A DNA stretch of 64,000 nucleotides, taken from the NCBI GenBank assembly GCA_017415715.1, contig JAFQFD010000004.1, positions 1-64,000 of the forward strand, written 5' to 3'. Below, in pieces: positions 24,703 to 33,884 of this stretch (position 1 is the first letter of the stretch; every line of letters starts with the position of its first letter). A program made the translations under genes and the position numbers. Below the pieces are notes generated by a model, which saw nothing but the letters and a program-made list of their open reading frames with translations, was not told the origin of the DNA and made no database searches. The stretch is from Bacteroidales bacterium. GTDB taxonomy: Bacteria; Bacteroidota; Bacteroidia; Bacteroidales; UBA932.

Positions 24703-24739
24703 AATTGAAATGATTAATAAGGTTGTTTATTGTTGTTTG

Positions 24740-26074
24740 TTATTCGTATTTCTTAAGGTATTCTTCAAGAAGCTGCTTCTGCTGCGCCTCGAATTCATAT
24801 TCAGCGTTGATTGCGTCAATGTTCTGCTGAGCTGAAGGTGTATTTGTCTCAAGGGCCTTCTCAAACCAAGGCATCGCCTTCTCGAACTCTCCCTGCATCA
24901 TCAGAGCCACTCCTACTGTGTTATATGCCCTCATGTCGTTGTCAACCGGCTTGACATGCTCATATGCCTCGGCGTATTTTCCTTCACGGATCAACTGGTT
25001 TGCCTGGTTGATGATGTCCACGGCCTCGTCGTTGGTAGAGTCATAGTAGACAGCGAGGTATCTTGCGCATCTGAGGTGTGGATAAATGTCCTTGAGCATC
25101 TGCTTCCATGTCTTAGCGCGGTCGATCCACCTGATCTTGTCCTTCTTGAGCTCTCCAGGGATGTTCTCGTCATCGATGATCTGAAGCACCCTTTCCTTAT
25201 GCTCGAGATCCGAAGCGGCCACCACTCTTCTGAGTCCGACCCAGTTCTCTTCACCGTTCCTGATCCTGAAGTTGTCTCTTGTGAGATTGTACTGAGGCCT
25301 GTGCTCTATGATGTAGTCGATAAGGGCCTTCGCTCTGTTCTCTCCGAGCCACTTGTTGAATGCCGGGCGTCCCTCAGGTGAAGCGTATCCTGCGACTTCG
25401 ATCTTGTCTATCTTGTAGTATGGATTAGAGAATATCTTGTCAACCGCCGCGAGAATCTTTCCGAATGTGATCTCATTGTTGAAGACCGAAGAGTCAATCT
25501 CTATCTTTGACACCTTGAAGATGATCTCAAGCTCGTCCTGGCCGAAGTCCCATGATCTTGAAGCATCTACGAGGACATATTCAGGGATCCTTCTTGCCGG
25601 AAGGGCAGGCTCTTCGAAGAGCGGAACGCCTTCTGTGATGTTCTCCTCTCCCCACTCCTTCTCACATGCACATCCTACGAGCTGTCTTCTGATGCCGAGG
25701 TTTGCCGGATTCATCCATCTCTTGAGAGGAATCTGGTCCCTGTAGTGGTAAACTTCTCCTTTAAGGGTCTGATTGTCACCAAGTTCCCAATCCTTGTCGC
25801 CTTCTATCGCATTGACCTGGCGCTCTCTCTTGTACCTTCCCTTACCGTAGATCTCTACTACATCCATGTAGATGGTGTCCTTCCCGTTATATATGTAAGG
25901 CATTATGACTTCCTTGCGGTTTGACGGAAGATCCTTCACGTCTGTGTCAATATCAAAGGTCACCGTAACATTGGTACCGTCGTGAGTCAGAGACTCGTTC
26001 GAAATCACAGTCTGGGCGTCGGAAAGCAGAACCGCACCAAACATCATCATAACTGCTGCAAACAATTTCTTCAT
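24740..26074 (-). CDS. DUF3868 / OmpA-like protein with C-terminal TPR, fimbrial locus
   Basis: The 444-aa protein has a signal peptide (MKKLFAAVMMMFGAVLLSDAQ). A DUF3868-like beta domain (~20-190) includes MPYIYNGKDTIYMDVVEIYGKGRYKRERQ and VLVDASRSW. An OmpA-C-like module (~220-330) contains KIDKIEVAGYASPEGRPAFN and LGENRAKALIDYI, the peptidoglycan-binding signature. Two TPR-like helices pairs (~370-430) include AYNTVGVALMMQGEFEKAMPWFEKALE. Genes of this type accompany Bacteroides fimbrillin operons with DUF3575. A periplasmic anchoring or assembly role is inferred. Confidence 0.82.
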   Translation of the reverse strand: MKKLFAAVMMMFGAVLLSDAQTVISNESLTHDGTNVTVTFDIDTDVKDLPSNRKEVIMPYIYNGKDTIYMDVVEIYGKGRYKRERQVNAIEGDKDWELGDNQTLKGEVYHYRDQIPLKRWMNPANLGIRRQLVGCACEKEWGEENITEGVPLFEEPALPARRIPEYVLVDASRSWDFGQDELEIIFKVSKIEIDSSVFNNEITFGKILAAVDKIFSNPYYKIDKIEVAGYASPEGRPAFNKWLGENRAKALIDYIIEHRPQYNLTRDNFRIRNGEENWVGLRRVVAASDLEHKERVLQIIDDENIPGELKKDKIRWIDRAKTWKQMLKDIYPHLRCARYLAVYYDSTNDEAVDIINQANQLIREGKYAEAYEHVKPVDNDMRAYNTVGVALMMQGEFEKAMPWFEKALETNTPSAQQNIDAINAEYEFEAQQKQLLEEYLKKYE

Positions 26075-26087
26075 ATCCGCTTCCTCC

Positions 26088-26693
26088 TTACTTTATCATA
26101 TATATGAATGAAAGTCCTATGTCGGTCGGGCCGAAGGCGTGCTTGGCCACATTCTCCTGGAAAAGTCCGCACTTGCGGCTCTCGAACCTGTCGTATTCGG
26201 TGTACCACCATCCCAGGCCGAGGGTGAACTCCATGTTCCACCTGCGGGCGATCGGCCAGGCATAGCCGTAGGTGATGCCTGCGCCAACAGCCCAGCCCTG
26301 GCTGCGTGCATGCTGGAGGTTGTCCAGGAAGTATCCGAGCGATTCTTCCTTATAGAATACTTCTGGGATGAGGATGCCGCTCACGTTGAACTGTGTGTAA
26401 TTGGCATTGATGCCGAGGAAATGCCCCTGGAAACTCTCGCAGAACCAGTATCTGACCTCAGGAGTCACGAGGAAATGCTTCGCCTTCACATTGGCGTCCT
26501 TGTCAAGAGTCCATGGATTATAGCCGCCGGCGATCTCGAATGTCCATCGAGGTGCCATTGCGAATTCGAATCCCACGTTAGGGGTTGCAGTCAGCCAGTA
26601 AAGAGAGTTTGTCTTTACGGCAACCTTCTGCGCGGATGCTGTTCCGGCAAAGGCAAATAATAAAATGACTGCAAGGGTAAGATAGCGTCTCAT
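26088..26693 (-). CDS. DUF3575 outer-membrane protein, first gene of the fimbrial operon
   Basis: The 201-aa protein has a signal peptide ending TASAQ, then KVAVKTNSLYWLTATPNVGFEFAMAPRWTFEIAGGYNPW, the recognisable DUF3575 opening. Alternating aromatic beta strands (FLVTPEVRYWFCESFQGHFL, FTLGLGWWYTEYD) fit a small eight-strand barrel. The family is found at the head of Bacteroidales fimbrillin operons, but its role is not established. It begins 86 bp downstream of a -7 box, opposite the AraC gene. Confidence 0.82.
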   Translation of the reverse strand: MRRYLTLAVILLFAFAGTASAQKVAVKTNSLYWLTATPNVGFEFAMAPRWTFEIAGGYNPWTLDKDANVKAKHFLVTPEVRYWFCESFQGHFLGINANYTQFNVSGILIPEVFYKEESLGYFLDNLQHARSQGWAVGAGITYGYAWPIARRWNMEFTLGLGWWYTEYDRFESRKCGLFQENVAKHAFGPTDIGLSFIYMIK

Positions 26694-26779
26694 CGGCAGA
26701 TCTTATTAGTTTTGAATTTTTCCAAATGCCGAACAACGCGGATCAAAAGATCTGATCCATTTCTATCGTTCAGCGAATG

Positions 26780-26787
26780 CAAAATTA
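26780..26787 (-). promoter_or_regulatory. -7 promoter element of the fimbrial operon
   Basis: The minus strand reads TAATTTTG, an exact TAnnTTTG match. Transcription would start near 26773, giving a leader of about 80 nt before the DUF3575 ATG. Confidence 0.55.
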
Positions 26788-26846
26788 GAGAGCCGGAACA
26801 CAGTATGAAAATTTTGCATTTCGTTTTATATATAGACGCAAAAATT

Positions 26847-26927
26847 GTTGACGCAAACGCATTTTTTGATGGTAATACAATTTTTTCGTGGTTGTGTAAA
26901 CAAAAAATTGACGGAAATGCAATTTTT
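26847..26927. promoter_or_regulatory. Direct-repeat operator candidate between fimbrial operon and AraC gene
   Basis: TTGACGCAAACGCATTTTT (26847) and TTGACGGAAATGCAATTTT (26908) are imperfect direct repeats 61 bp apart (about six helical turns). They lie within a very AT-rich divergent gap (26694-26981). Such spaced direct repeats suit an AraC-type regulator; the assignment to the adjacent regulator is inference. Confidence 0.5.
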
Positions 26928-26942
26928 GTCAATAGATTTTCC

Positions 26943-26950
26943 TAATTTTG
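26943..26950 (+). promoter_or_regulatory. -7 promoter element for the AraC-type regulator
   Basis: TAATTTTG is identical to the fimbrial operon box. A TTTG at 26925-26928 could be the upstream element. Confidence 0.5.
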
Positions 26951-26981
26951 TAATCCTCTGAACGTAAAAAAGCCGCGAAAA

Positions 26982-28058
26982 GTGGAGAAAATCATATTCA
27001 TATTCATCAATTTCGGATACATCCTGATATTCGCCATCCTTGGGGCGGCGAGTCTTCTGGTGCATATACCGAAGGAGTCCGGAATGGAATATTACATAAG
27101 AGCGAGAAAGACTCTCGGCTGGTCACAGATCATGATGGCGATATACTGCATGGTAAGGCTCATCATCATGCAGCATCATGGCCATTTCGAGGAATTCTGG
27201 CTTCTTTGCATCTTCACACTTGTATTTTCATATATGACATATGTCTCTCTTCTCTTTCTTATAGAGACACCGAGATATCTGACAAAGAACTTCTTCATAG
27301 ACATGATCATACCTGTAGTGATAATGGCAGTCATCGGCGCAATAGGACACTTCTATCAACCTGCGCGCATTGTAGTCGAAGTCAGTTTCGGGTTCATATT
27401 TACGGCAAAATGCCTGAGAATGTTCTATGTATGTAACAAGGAATACAAGATATGCCAGAAGGATGTGGACAACTATTTCGGCCAGAGGCCTGACATCCGC
27501 TGGATACGCATAGCCATATATGCATCACTGGCTCTTTCGATAGTGACGATGCTCTCCTTCTATGTGAAAGAGATCCACCTGGTGTTCTACATATCCATAC
27601 CTATAGTATATACATATGTAGTCATAAAGGTGATAAACTTCATGCCGGCGACATTGGAAAGAGTAAGGAAGGTACATGCAGAACCGGAAGGCAAAGAGGA
27701 TGAGAAAGAGGAAAAGATCAAGGACCTAGTGGATAAAATAGCCCCTAAAGTGGAGGAATGGGTGATGAACAAGGGATTCCGCACTCCTGAAATGACCATA
27801 AAGGATGTGGCCATGCAGATGGGTACAAACCACAATTACCTCTCGACATACCTCAACAAGCACCTCAACATGACCTTCCAGGTATGGCTCAACACTCTGA
27901 GAGTGGAGGAAAGCAAAAAGATCCTCACGTCGGGTGAAGATCTTTCTATAGAAGAGATCGGACTCATGGTGGGATTCTCCCAGAACTACAATTTCTCCAG
28001 ATGGTTCAGAGTCATCACAGACATGACTCCACACCAGTACAGAAGACAAAACAGCTAG
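26982..28058 (+). CDS. Membrane-anchored AraC-family transcriptional regulator
   Basis: The 358-aa protein uses GTG at 26982; no ATG lies nearby before ~27083, which would delete the first helix. The first ~215 residues form about six to seven hydrophobic helices (IFIFINFGYILIFAILGAAS, FFIDMIIPVVIMAVIGAIGH). A charged linker (EPEGKEDEKEEKIKD) follows, then a double helix-turn-helix AraC domain (~255-355) with TIKDVAMQMGTNHNYLSTYLN and SIEEIGLMVGFSQNYNFSRWF, ending MTPHQYRRQ. It diverges from the fimbrial operon and is the obvious candidate regulator. A sensory membrane domain fused to the DNA-binding domain would make it a one-component system. Confidence 0.85.
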   Translation: MEKIIFIFINFGYILIFAILGAASLLVHIPKESGMEYYIRARKTLGWSQIMMAIYCMVRLIIMQHHGHFEEFWLLCIFTLVFSYMTYVSLLFLIETPRYLTKNFFIDMIIPVVIMAVIGAIGHFYQPARIVVEVSFGFIFTAKCLRMFYVCNKEYKICQKDVDNYFGQRPDIRWIRIAIYASLALSIVTMLSFYVKEIHLVFYISIPIVYTYVVIKVINFMPATLERVRKVHAEPEGKEDEKEEKIKDLVDKIAPKVEEWVMNKGFRTPEMTIKDVAMQMGTNHNYLSTYLNKHLNMTFQVWLNTLRVEESKKILTSGEDLSIEEIGLMVGFSQNYNFSRWFRVITDMTPHQYRRQNS

Positions 28059-28062
28059 TCCG

Positions 28063-29019
28063 TCATAGAGACATAAGAAGGTCGAGGACCTTTTGTTCGG
28101 GTGCATCCTTGAGGATCACCTTTTTTTGTGCATCAAGGACATATAATGAAGGTATTGCGCGTACGCAATAGACATCATTGCCACGAAGCACCAGGTCAGG
28201 GTCAAAGCCGTTATACCAGGTTTCCGGGTATATCGGCATGTAAGAACGCCATGCCTGTATGTCTTCATCTATGTATATGTTCAATACAGCAAGGCGGCCT
28301 GCCGCTATCAGCTCCGCCACCTGCGGAGTGCCATTGAGCATGTTGATGATATTCATGCACGCCTCACATCCCGGATTGCTGAAGAAAAGCAGTATTGTTT
28401 CAGCCTCAATATCATACAGATTGTGCATCCTGCCCTTCCTGTCCGCAAACCTGAAGTCCGCAGCCTGGCGGCCTATACGGTTGAGCGAACACATCTTCGC
28501 TTCGCGGGCATACTTGCTTCTAAGGACTTCAGGAAGTCCCTCGTAGTCAGCATATCTGCTGACGAAATGCAGATATATCTCCTCGTTCCTCATCGGGGAA
28601 TTCGGATCATAGTAATACTTCTGATGAAGGTCCGCGAAAGTCTCGAAAACATTCGAAGAAGAATCCTTCTTCTCACATGCCAGCGCCCTGTCATAGAGAT
28701 TGGACATGGCCTTGCCCCACACAGACGGGCCTGCATGCTCCATTATGGCCGTCCAGTCTGCATACTTCTGCTCGACTTCATCTTTCCTGACTCCGCTCAC
28801 AAGCAGGGAGTCTGATGGATATGTCCTGGAAGCATCAGTAATGCCGTTCCAATAGTTCACGGCCATGAATTCCAGCGCTTCCTGCTGTCCGCTGATCATT
28901 GTCGGCAGCTGCACAGCAGGAAAAGGCAGAGCGTGGAACTGCTCTGCCTTCTTTTCCCTGCAGCCTGCCGCAATGAACAGGACTGCAATCATGATTGTTA
29001 TCTTACTTTTCGAATTCAT
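28063..29019 (-). CDS. DUF5106-type thioredoxin-like lipoprotein
   Basis: The 318-aa protein has lipobox FIAAGC (C20). A helical N-terminal part of ~160 residues resembles DUF5106. A thioredoxin fold follows with CEAC at 218-221 in FSNPGCEACMN and the cis-Pro in RAIPSLYVLDA. It probably acts as a periplasmic disulfide reductase or isomerase; targets are unknown. Its 5' end overlaps the Na/Pi cotransporter gene by 17 bp, and it converges with the AraC regulator with 4 bp between stop codons. Confidence 0.82.
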   Translation of the reverse strand: MNSKSKITIMIAVLFIAAGCREKKAEQFHALPFPAVQLPTMISGQQEALEFMAVNYWNGITDASRTYPSDSLLVSGVRKDEVEQKYADWTAIMEHAGPSVWGKAMSNLYDRALACEKKDSSSNVFETFADLHQKYYYDPNSPMRNEEIYLHFVSRYADYEGLPEVLRSKYAREAKMCSLNRIGRQAADFRFADRKGRMHNLYDIEAETILLFFSNPGCEACMNIINMLNGTPQVAELIAAGRLAVLNIYIDEDIQAWRSYMPIYPETWYNGFDPDLVLRGNDVYCVRAIPSLYVLDAQKKVILKDAPEQKVLDLLMSL

Positions 29020-30766
29020 ATTTTCCTACGACAGCCTGCGAAATGTTGATCAGGAAGTCGCCGATCTTCTCAAGCTCAGCAAGCACATCCATGTAGTATA
29101 CACCGGTGAGGTAGTTGTAGCTGTCGCTCTCGATGTTGACGATATGCTCTTCCCTGAGGTGGTTGCGGCACTCGTTGATGTTGTATTCGCAGTTCTCTGC
29201 ATTTGAAATGTCCTTGAGATTTTCTGCCTTGAGGTTTTCGATCATAGCGTCGTAAGCCTTCAGGACGAGGTCCATCATCTTGTTCAGACGGTCGAGGATA
29301 GTCTTGTCGAATACCTTTCCGTGAGCCTCCTTTCTCTTGAGGATACGTCCGATAGACTCTCCTGAGTCTCCGAGAGACTCCATCTCGCCGATGATCTTGT
29401 ACATGGCCTTGATCTGCTCTGTAGCCTCCTGGCTGATCTCGTTCTTCGATATCTCGTTGAGGTAAGCGGCAATCTCATACTCGATCCTGTCGGTGATCTC
29501 CTCATACTTGATGAGCTTGTCGTTAAGAGCGTCGAATTTCTCCTTGTCCTGCTCGTTTATCGCATCACGCACATAGCCGAAGCCGTTGCGACATATCTCC
29601 GCAAGGTGGATGATCTCCTGCTGCGCCTCCTGGAGAGAGAGCTCTGCAGTGCTGAGAGGACCTCCTGAGATGTATTTGAGTCTGAACACCTCAGCCTCGC
29701 CCTTAGGCTCCTTGACAAGCCATACGACAGCCTTCTCGATAAGAGGTGTGAACCATATGAGGACAAGGGTATTGGTTACGTTAAAGAGAGTGTGGAGCAT
29801 TGCAATTCCATACAGAAGTGAATTCTTGTATGTCTCGATGAGTTCAGGATCTGCATTGACTCCGTTGTTTGCAATATATGCGAGCTGAGCGCTGGCCTCC
29901 ATAGGATTATAGAAGTCCAGGCCTTCCATTATGACGCAGATGAGCTTCACTATAGGTCCGAAAAGGGCAAGCACCCAGATCACACCTATGACATTGAAGA
30001 TCGTATGGGCACGAGCGGCTCTCTTTGCCGATGTATTGGCAACCGCCGCTGCGATATTTGCTGTGATGGTTGTTCCGATGTTCTCTCCGAGCACCATCGC
30101 CACTGCGAGCTTGAAGTCGATCAGGCCTGACGCTGCAAGGAGCATAGTGATGGCCATTGTCGCGCTGGAAGCCTGGAGAACAATGGTAAGGACAGCACCT
30201 GCCACGAGGAAGAGAAGCACTGAACCGAAGCCGAAGCCGTTGATGCTTCCGAAGAAGCTCATCATGCCGGTGTTATACTGACCGAGTACGGCATTCGAAC
30301 AGTCTTTCATGAATGTAAGTCCCACATACATCACGGCGAATCCCATCAGGAACTGGCCTATATTCTTGAGTGTAGCCTTCTTAGAGCAGTGCATCAGGTA
30401 TCCGATACCCATCATAGGTACCGCGAAGAGGGCGATGTTCACTGAGAATCCGAGGGATGTGATCCACGCTGTGAGGGTGGTACCGATATTTGCACCCATG
30501 ATCACTCCGATGGCGTTGCCAAGAGTGAGGAGTCCTGCATTCACGAAGCTCACCACCATGATGGTTGTCGCAGAAGAAGACTGAACGAGGCAGGTCACTA
30601 CGGTTCCGGTAAGTACACGCTTGAATGCATTCGAAGTCATTTTGGCCATGAAAGCCCTGAGGCGGTCTCCTGCAGATTTCTGGAGACCCTCACTCATAAG
30701 AGCCATTCCGTAGAGGAACATTGCAAGTCCTCCGAGCACGGAAAGCACATTCAGAACTGTTGTCAT
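29003..30766 (-). CDS. Na+/phosphate cotransporter family protein with PhoU-like C-terminus
   Basis: The 587-aa protein has two inverted Na_Pi_cotrans repeats with QSSSATTIMVVSFVNAGLL (~60) and LQASSATMAITMLLAASGLI (~200), the QSSSA motifs of NptA/SLC34 carriers. GNAIGVIMGANIGTTLTAW and GENIGTTITANIAA are also paired. About 8-10 membrane helices occupy residues 1-320. The last ~200 residues are a helical PhoU-like domain. It imports phosphate with Na+ at the inner membrane. The promoter faces that of the gene at 30845. Confidence 0.9.
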   Translation of the reverse strand: MTTVLNVLSVLGGLAMFLYGMALMSEGLQKSAGDRLRAFMAKMTSNAFKRVLTGTVVTCLVQSSSATTIMVVSFVNAGLLTLGNAIGVIMGANIGTTLTAWITSLGFSVNIALFAVPMMGIGYLMHCSKKATLKNIGQFLMGFAVMYVGLTFMKDCSNAVLGQYNTGMMSFFGSINGFGFGSVLLFLVAGAVLTIVLQASSATMAITMLLAASGLIDFKLAVAMVLGENIGTTITANIAAAVANTSAKRAARAHTIFNVIGVIWVLALFGPIVKLICVIMEGLDFYNPMEASAQLAYIANNGVNADPELIETYKNSLLYGIAMLHTLFNVTNTLVLIWFTPLIEKAVVWLVKEPKGEAEVFRLKYISGGPLSTAELSLQEAQQEIIHLAEICRNGFGYVRDAINEQDKEKFDALNDKLIKYEEITDRIEYEIAAYLNEISKNEISQEATEQIKAMYKIIGEMESLGDSGESIGRILKRKEAHGKVFDKTILDRLNKMMDLVLKAYDAMIENLKAENLKDISNAENCEYNINECRNHLREEHIVNIESDSYNYLTGVYYMDVLAELEKIGDFLINISQAVVGKYEFEK

Positions 30767-30813
30767 ATAAAGTTTAATTGTTTATTTACTTAACTTAATA
30801 GGGCAATTAGGCA

Positions 30814-30821
30814 CAAAATTA
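30814..30821 (-). promoter_or_regulatory. -7 promoter element for the Na/Pi cotransporter
   Basis: The minus strand reads TAATTTTG (TAnnTTTG), 48 bp before the ATG. Confidence 0.5.
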
Positions 30822-30832
30822 TAAAAAATAAT

Positions 30833-30840
30833 TAGATTTG
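30833..30840 (+). promoter_or_regulatory. -7 promoter element for the 30845 gene
   Basis: TAGATTTG matches TAnnTTTG and ends 4 bp before the ATG at 30845, so the message would be leaderless or start at the second ATG (30854). Confidence 0.5.
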
Positions 30841-30844
30841 CGCG

Positions 30845-33800
30845 ATGAATTTTATGAAAAGAATAATACTTCTGCTATGCTTCCTGGTTCCGGCTGTCGC
30901 ATCTGCACAATTCTATGTGACAGGCGACGATCCGGGAAGGCTCAGGTGGAACTATATGGACACGGAGTCCTTCCGTGTCATATATCCACAGGGCTGCGAC
31001 TCGCTGGCGAAGACATACGGATACAAGCTTGAGAAATACAAGACTCCTCTTTCGAGAAGTTCCGGATATGTTGTCGGGCAGGGCGACGGCAGGCTGATGC
31101 CTGTCGTGCTTCATGCATACAACACCTCCAACGGCTCTGTCGCCTGGGCTCCGAAGAGGATGGACCTCTTCTCCATCCCGACGGCATACGAGCCCGAGCC
31201 GATGCCCTGGTCCACCATGCTTTCCGTCCACGAGGGACGTCATGTGACCCAGATGCAGTTCGGCATGACCGGAGTCCACAAGCCGTTCAACTATGTTTTC
31301 GGCGAGATGTGGAACATCCTGGTGTCGATCGTATATCCTTTCATGTATTACATAGAAGGTGATGCCGTGGTGGCGGAAACTGCCCTGACAAAGTCGGGAC
31401 GAGGCAGGACGGCGGACTTCCTCAACTACTATCATGTGGCTTTCGACCAGGGTGATTTCAGGACCTGGGACAGATGGCTCTATGGCTCTCAAAAATACTA
31501 TACTCCTGATTATTATGCACTTGGATATATGAATCTTGCCGGAGGCAGGTATCTCTACGAGTATCCCCTCCTGATGAAGGACGGATATGACAAGGTCACG
31601 AAGAATCCTTTCTATTTCGCTCCGATGAAGAAGATGACCCGTAACAGGAGCGGCAAGAAGTTCAAGGATGCCTTCAGGGAAGTATGTGACACCATGCATG
31701 CCGTATGGAGCAGAGAGGATTCGCTGCGCGCTCCTTTCATGCCTATGGAGGCTGTGACCAAAAAGCCGAGGCTTTACTTCGATTACAAGCATCTGACATA
31801 TGCTGATGATTATATCTATGCCGTGATCGACGGTTTTCTGACCAGTCCGATACTTGTGAGGACAGACACCACGGGCAGGATGAGATTCATTTCACGTTTC
31901 GCTCACGAGACTTCAGACCTGAAATATAAGGACGGAAAGATTTACTGGACTGAGACCATGCCTGACGTACGCTGGAGCATGGGTACTAAATCCAAGGTGA
32001 GATACATAAGCCGTCGCGGCGGTGTGAAGAAGGATCTTACACGCAACAGGGACGGACTGCTGTATAACCCATCATTTGCAGGAGATACTCTCGTTACTGT
32101 CAGATACTATCCTGAAGGACGGTCTTCTCTGGTCGTCGACGGACAGGAATATGCCGCTCCAGACAGCCTGCAGCTGGTGGAGACGGCATGGGTGGACGGG
32201 ATTCCATATGTCACTGCCGTCTCTGACAACGGATATGGCGTATATGCATATGACGGAGGATGGAGGACGGTTCTGGCCCCTCAGCCGGTGATGGTGAAAG
32301 ACTTCCGCAGCCATGGAGACGAACTCATGTTCACATGTGACAGGACCGGAGTGAACGAACTCTATCATCTGGATCCTTGCACCGGACAGCTCAGGCAGAA
32401 GAGCGTCACGAAATATGGCGCAGAAGACTTCACATACAGCGATGACGGGAAATATGTTTATTTCACGTCGCAGACCCTGATGGGCAAGGAGATGTTCCGT
32501 ACGCCTGTGGACTCGCTTGTCGACAAAGTCGTCGACTTTGCAGACCTGCACAAATATTTCCTCGCCGAGAAGATGGCGGAGCAGGAGAGGGAACTTGCTG
32601 CGGCTGAGGGTCTTGACGAGCCTGTCAATGAAAATATAGAGGTGGAATTCTCCGAACCGAAGAGATACCGCAAGGCGGCACATATGTTCAATCTGCACTC
32701 GTGGGCCCCGGTTTATGTCAATGTGGACAACATCATGAACTTGTCTTTTGACTACATCTATCAGGCTGCTTCCCTCGGAGTCACCGGCATCATGCAGAAC
32801 CAGCTTGCCACAGGCGTAGGCCAGATAGGATATTCTGCGCATAAGGATCCGTATGACAGATCGAAATGGAGACATTCGGGACATTTCCATTTCACATATT
32901 CAGGACTGTATCCTGTGCTTGAGGCGAAGATTGATTTCAATGACAGGGGAGCAAGGCAATATTACGCCAAGGCTGTCATGGAAGGAGACGGCATGGCAAG
33001 CATAGGTGTCGGATCTTCAGATCTGGGTGTTCCTTCGATCCAGGGAAGCCTGAAGGCTTATGTTCCTTTGAATTTCTCGTCCGGAGGATGGTTCAAGGGA
33101 GTCATCCCTCAGGTGTCATATCACATATCGAACGATATGTTCAACACCTCAATGACAGTGTTGAAAAATGAAGACAACGGAGTAGGATATTTCCCTTGGA
33201 ATCCTGCATTTCTCGGGGTCACCGAAGGAAAAAACACATTCAGGCACTCCCTGACAGGCTCCCTGAGGGCATATACCATCACCTCCACACCTAATTCTGC
33301 AGTCTATCCGCGCTGGGGAATCGGAGCGGAGCTTGGAGTGTCCGGCAGTCTGGAAAGCAGCAAGTATTTCTCCCCTATGGGATATGCATACATATATGGA
33401 TATGTGCCTGGAGTTCTGCGTGAGCAGGGTGCAAAGATCACCATATGGCATCAGGCGATGCTGAACGATAAGGCATACTTCGGAAATCCGACCCTCGGCA
33501 TATTGCCGCGAGGTCTGAGCAGCAATCCTGAACTCAACACATGGCTTTCGATACGCAACAGTTCGATGACCAAATGGACAGCAGACTATGCCATTCCCAT
33601 ATATCTTGGAGATGTTGCAATCGGAGGAGGTTTCTTCTATATAAAGCGACTTGTGCTCACACCGCATTTCGACTTCACTCACACAGCCAACCACGACCAG
33701 CTGGTGTCTGTAGGAGCAAGCGCGGTCCTCGACCTGAACAGCCTCCTGTGGCTCGGCTGGCCTGTATCGATGGGTGTGACATATTCATATAACGGATTTG

Positions 33801-33883
33801 CGGACTTCACTGCCCTCAAGGCCCAAAGCGGCATAGACATGGCCCCAAATCATGTAGATTTTGTATTTAACGTAACGTTCTGA
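30845..33883 (+). CDS. Large secreted protein: gluzincin-like metalloprotease, propeller and barrel segments
   Basis: The 1012-aa protein has a signal peptide ending ASAQ. LSVHEGRHVTQMQF holds an HExxH motif (H129-H133), and MYYIEGDAVVAET supplies a candidate third zinc ligand at E171, the Peptidase_MA arrangement. Residues ~330-570 resemble WD40/TolB-like propeller repeats (EDFTYSDDGKYVYFTSQTLMG). Residues ~610-1012 are aromatic-rich alternating strands ending VDFVFNVTF, with the C-terminal Phe of outer-membrane barrels. The combination suggests a barrel carrying a protease domain. Function and proteolytic activity are inferred; I do not recognise a named family. A CpXC-type gene follows after 1 bp. 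Confidence 0.7.
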   Translation: MNFMKRIILLLCFLVPAVASAQFYVTGDDPGRLRWNYMDTESFRVIYPQGCDSLAKTYGYKLEKYKTPLSRSSGYVVGQGDGRLMPVVLHAYNTSNGSVAWAPKRMDLFSIPTAYEPEPMPWSTMLSVHEGRHVTQMQFGMTGVHKPFNYVFGEMWNILVSIVYPFMYYIEGDAVVAETALTKSGRGRTADFLNYYHVAFDQGDFRTWDRWLYGSQKYYTPDYYALGYMNLAGGRYLYEYPLLMKDGYDKVTKNPFYFAPMKKMTRNRSGKKFKDAFREVCDTMHAVWSREDSLRAPFMPMEAVTKKPRLYFDYKHLTYADDYIYAVIDGFLTSPILVRTDTTGRMRFISRFAHETSDLKYKDGKIYWTETMPDVRWSMGTKSKVRYISRRGGVKKDLTRNRDGLLYNPSFAGDTLVTVRYYPEGRSSLVVDGQEYAAPDSLQLVETAWVDGIPYVTAVSDNGYGVYAYDGGWRTVLAPQPVMVKDFRSHGDELMFTCDRTGVNELYHLDPCTGQLRQKSVTKYGAEDFTYSDDGKYVYFTSQTLMGKEMFRTPVDSLVDKVVDFADLHKYFLAEKMAEQERELAAAEGLDEPVNENIEVEFSEPKRYRKAAHMFNLHSWAPVYVNVDNIMNLSFDYIYQAASLGVTGIMQNQLATGVGQIGYSAHKDPYDRSKWRHSGHFHFTYSGLYPVLEAKIDFNDRGARQYYAKAVMEGDGMASIGVGSSDLGVPSIQGSLKAYVPLNFSSGGWFKGVIPQVSYHISNDMFNTSMTVLKNEDNGVGYFPWNPAFLGVTEGKNTFRHSLTGSLRAYTITSTPNSAVYPRWGIGAELGVSGSLESSKYFSPMGYAYIYGYVPGVLREQGAKITIWHQAMLNDKAYFGNPTLGILPRGLSSNPELNTWLSIRNSSMTKWTADYAIPIYLGDVAIGGGFFYIKRLVLTPHFDFTHTANHDQLVSVGASAVLDLNSLLWLGWPVSMGVTYSYNGFADFTALKAQSGIDMAPNHVDFVFNVTF

Positions 33884-33884
33884 T

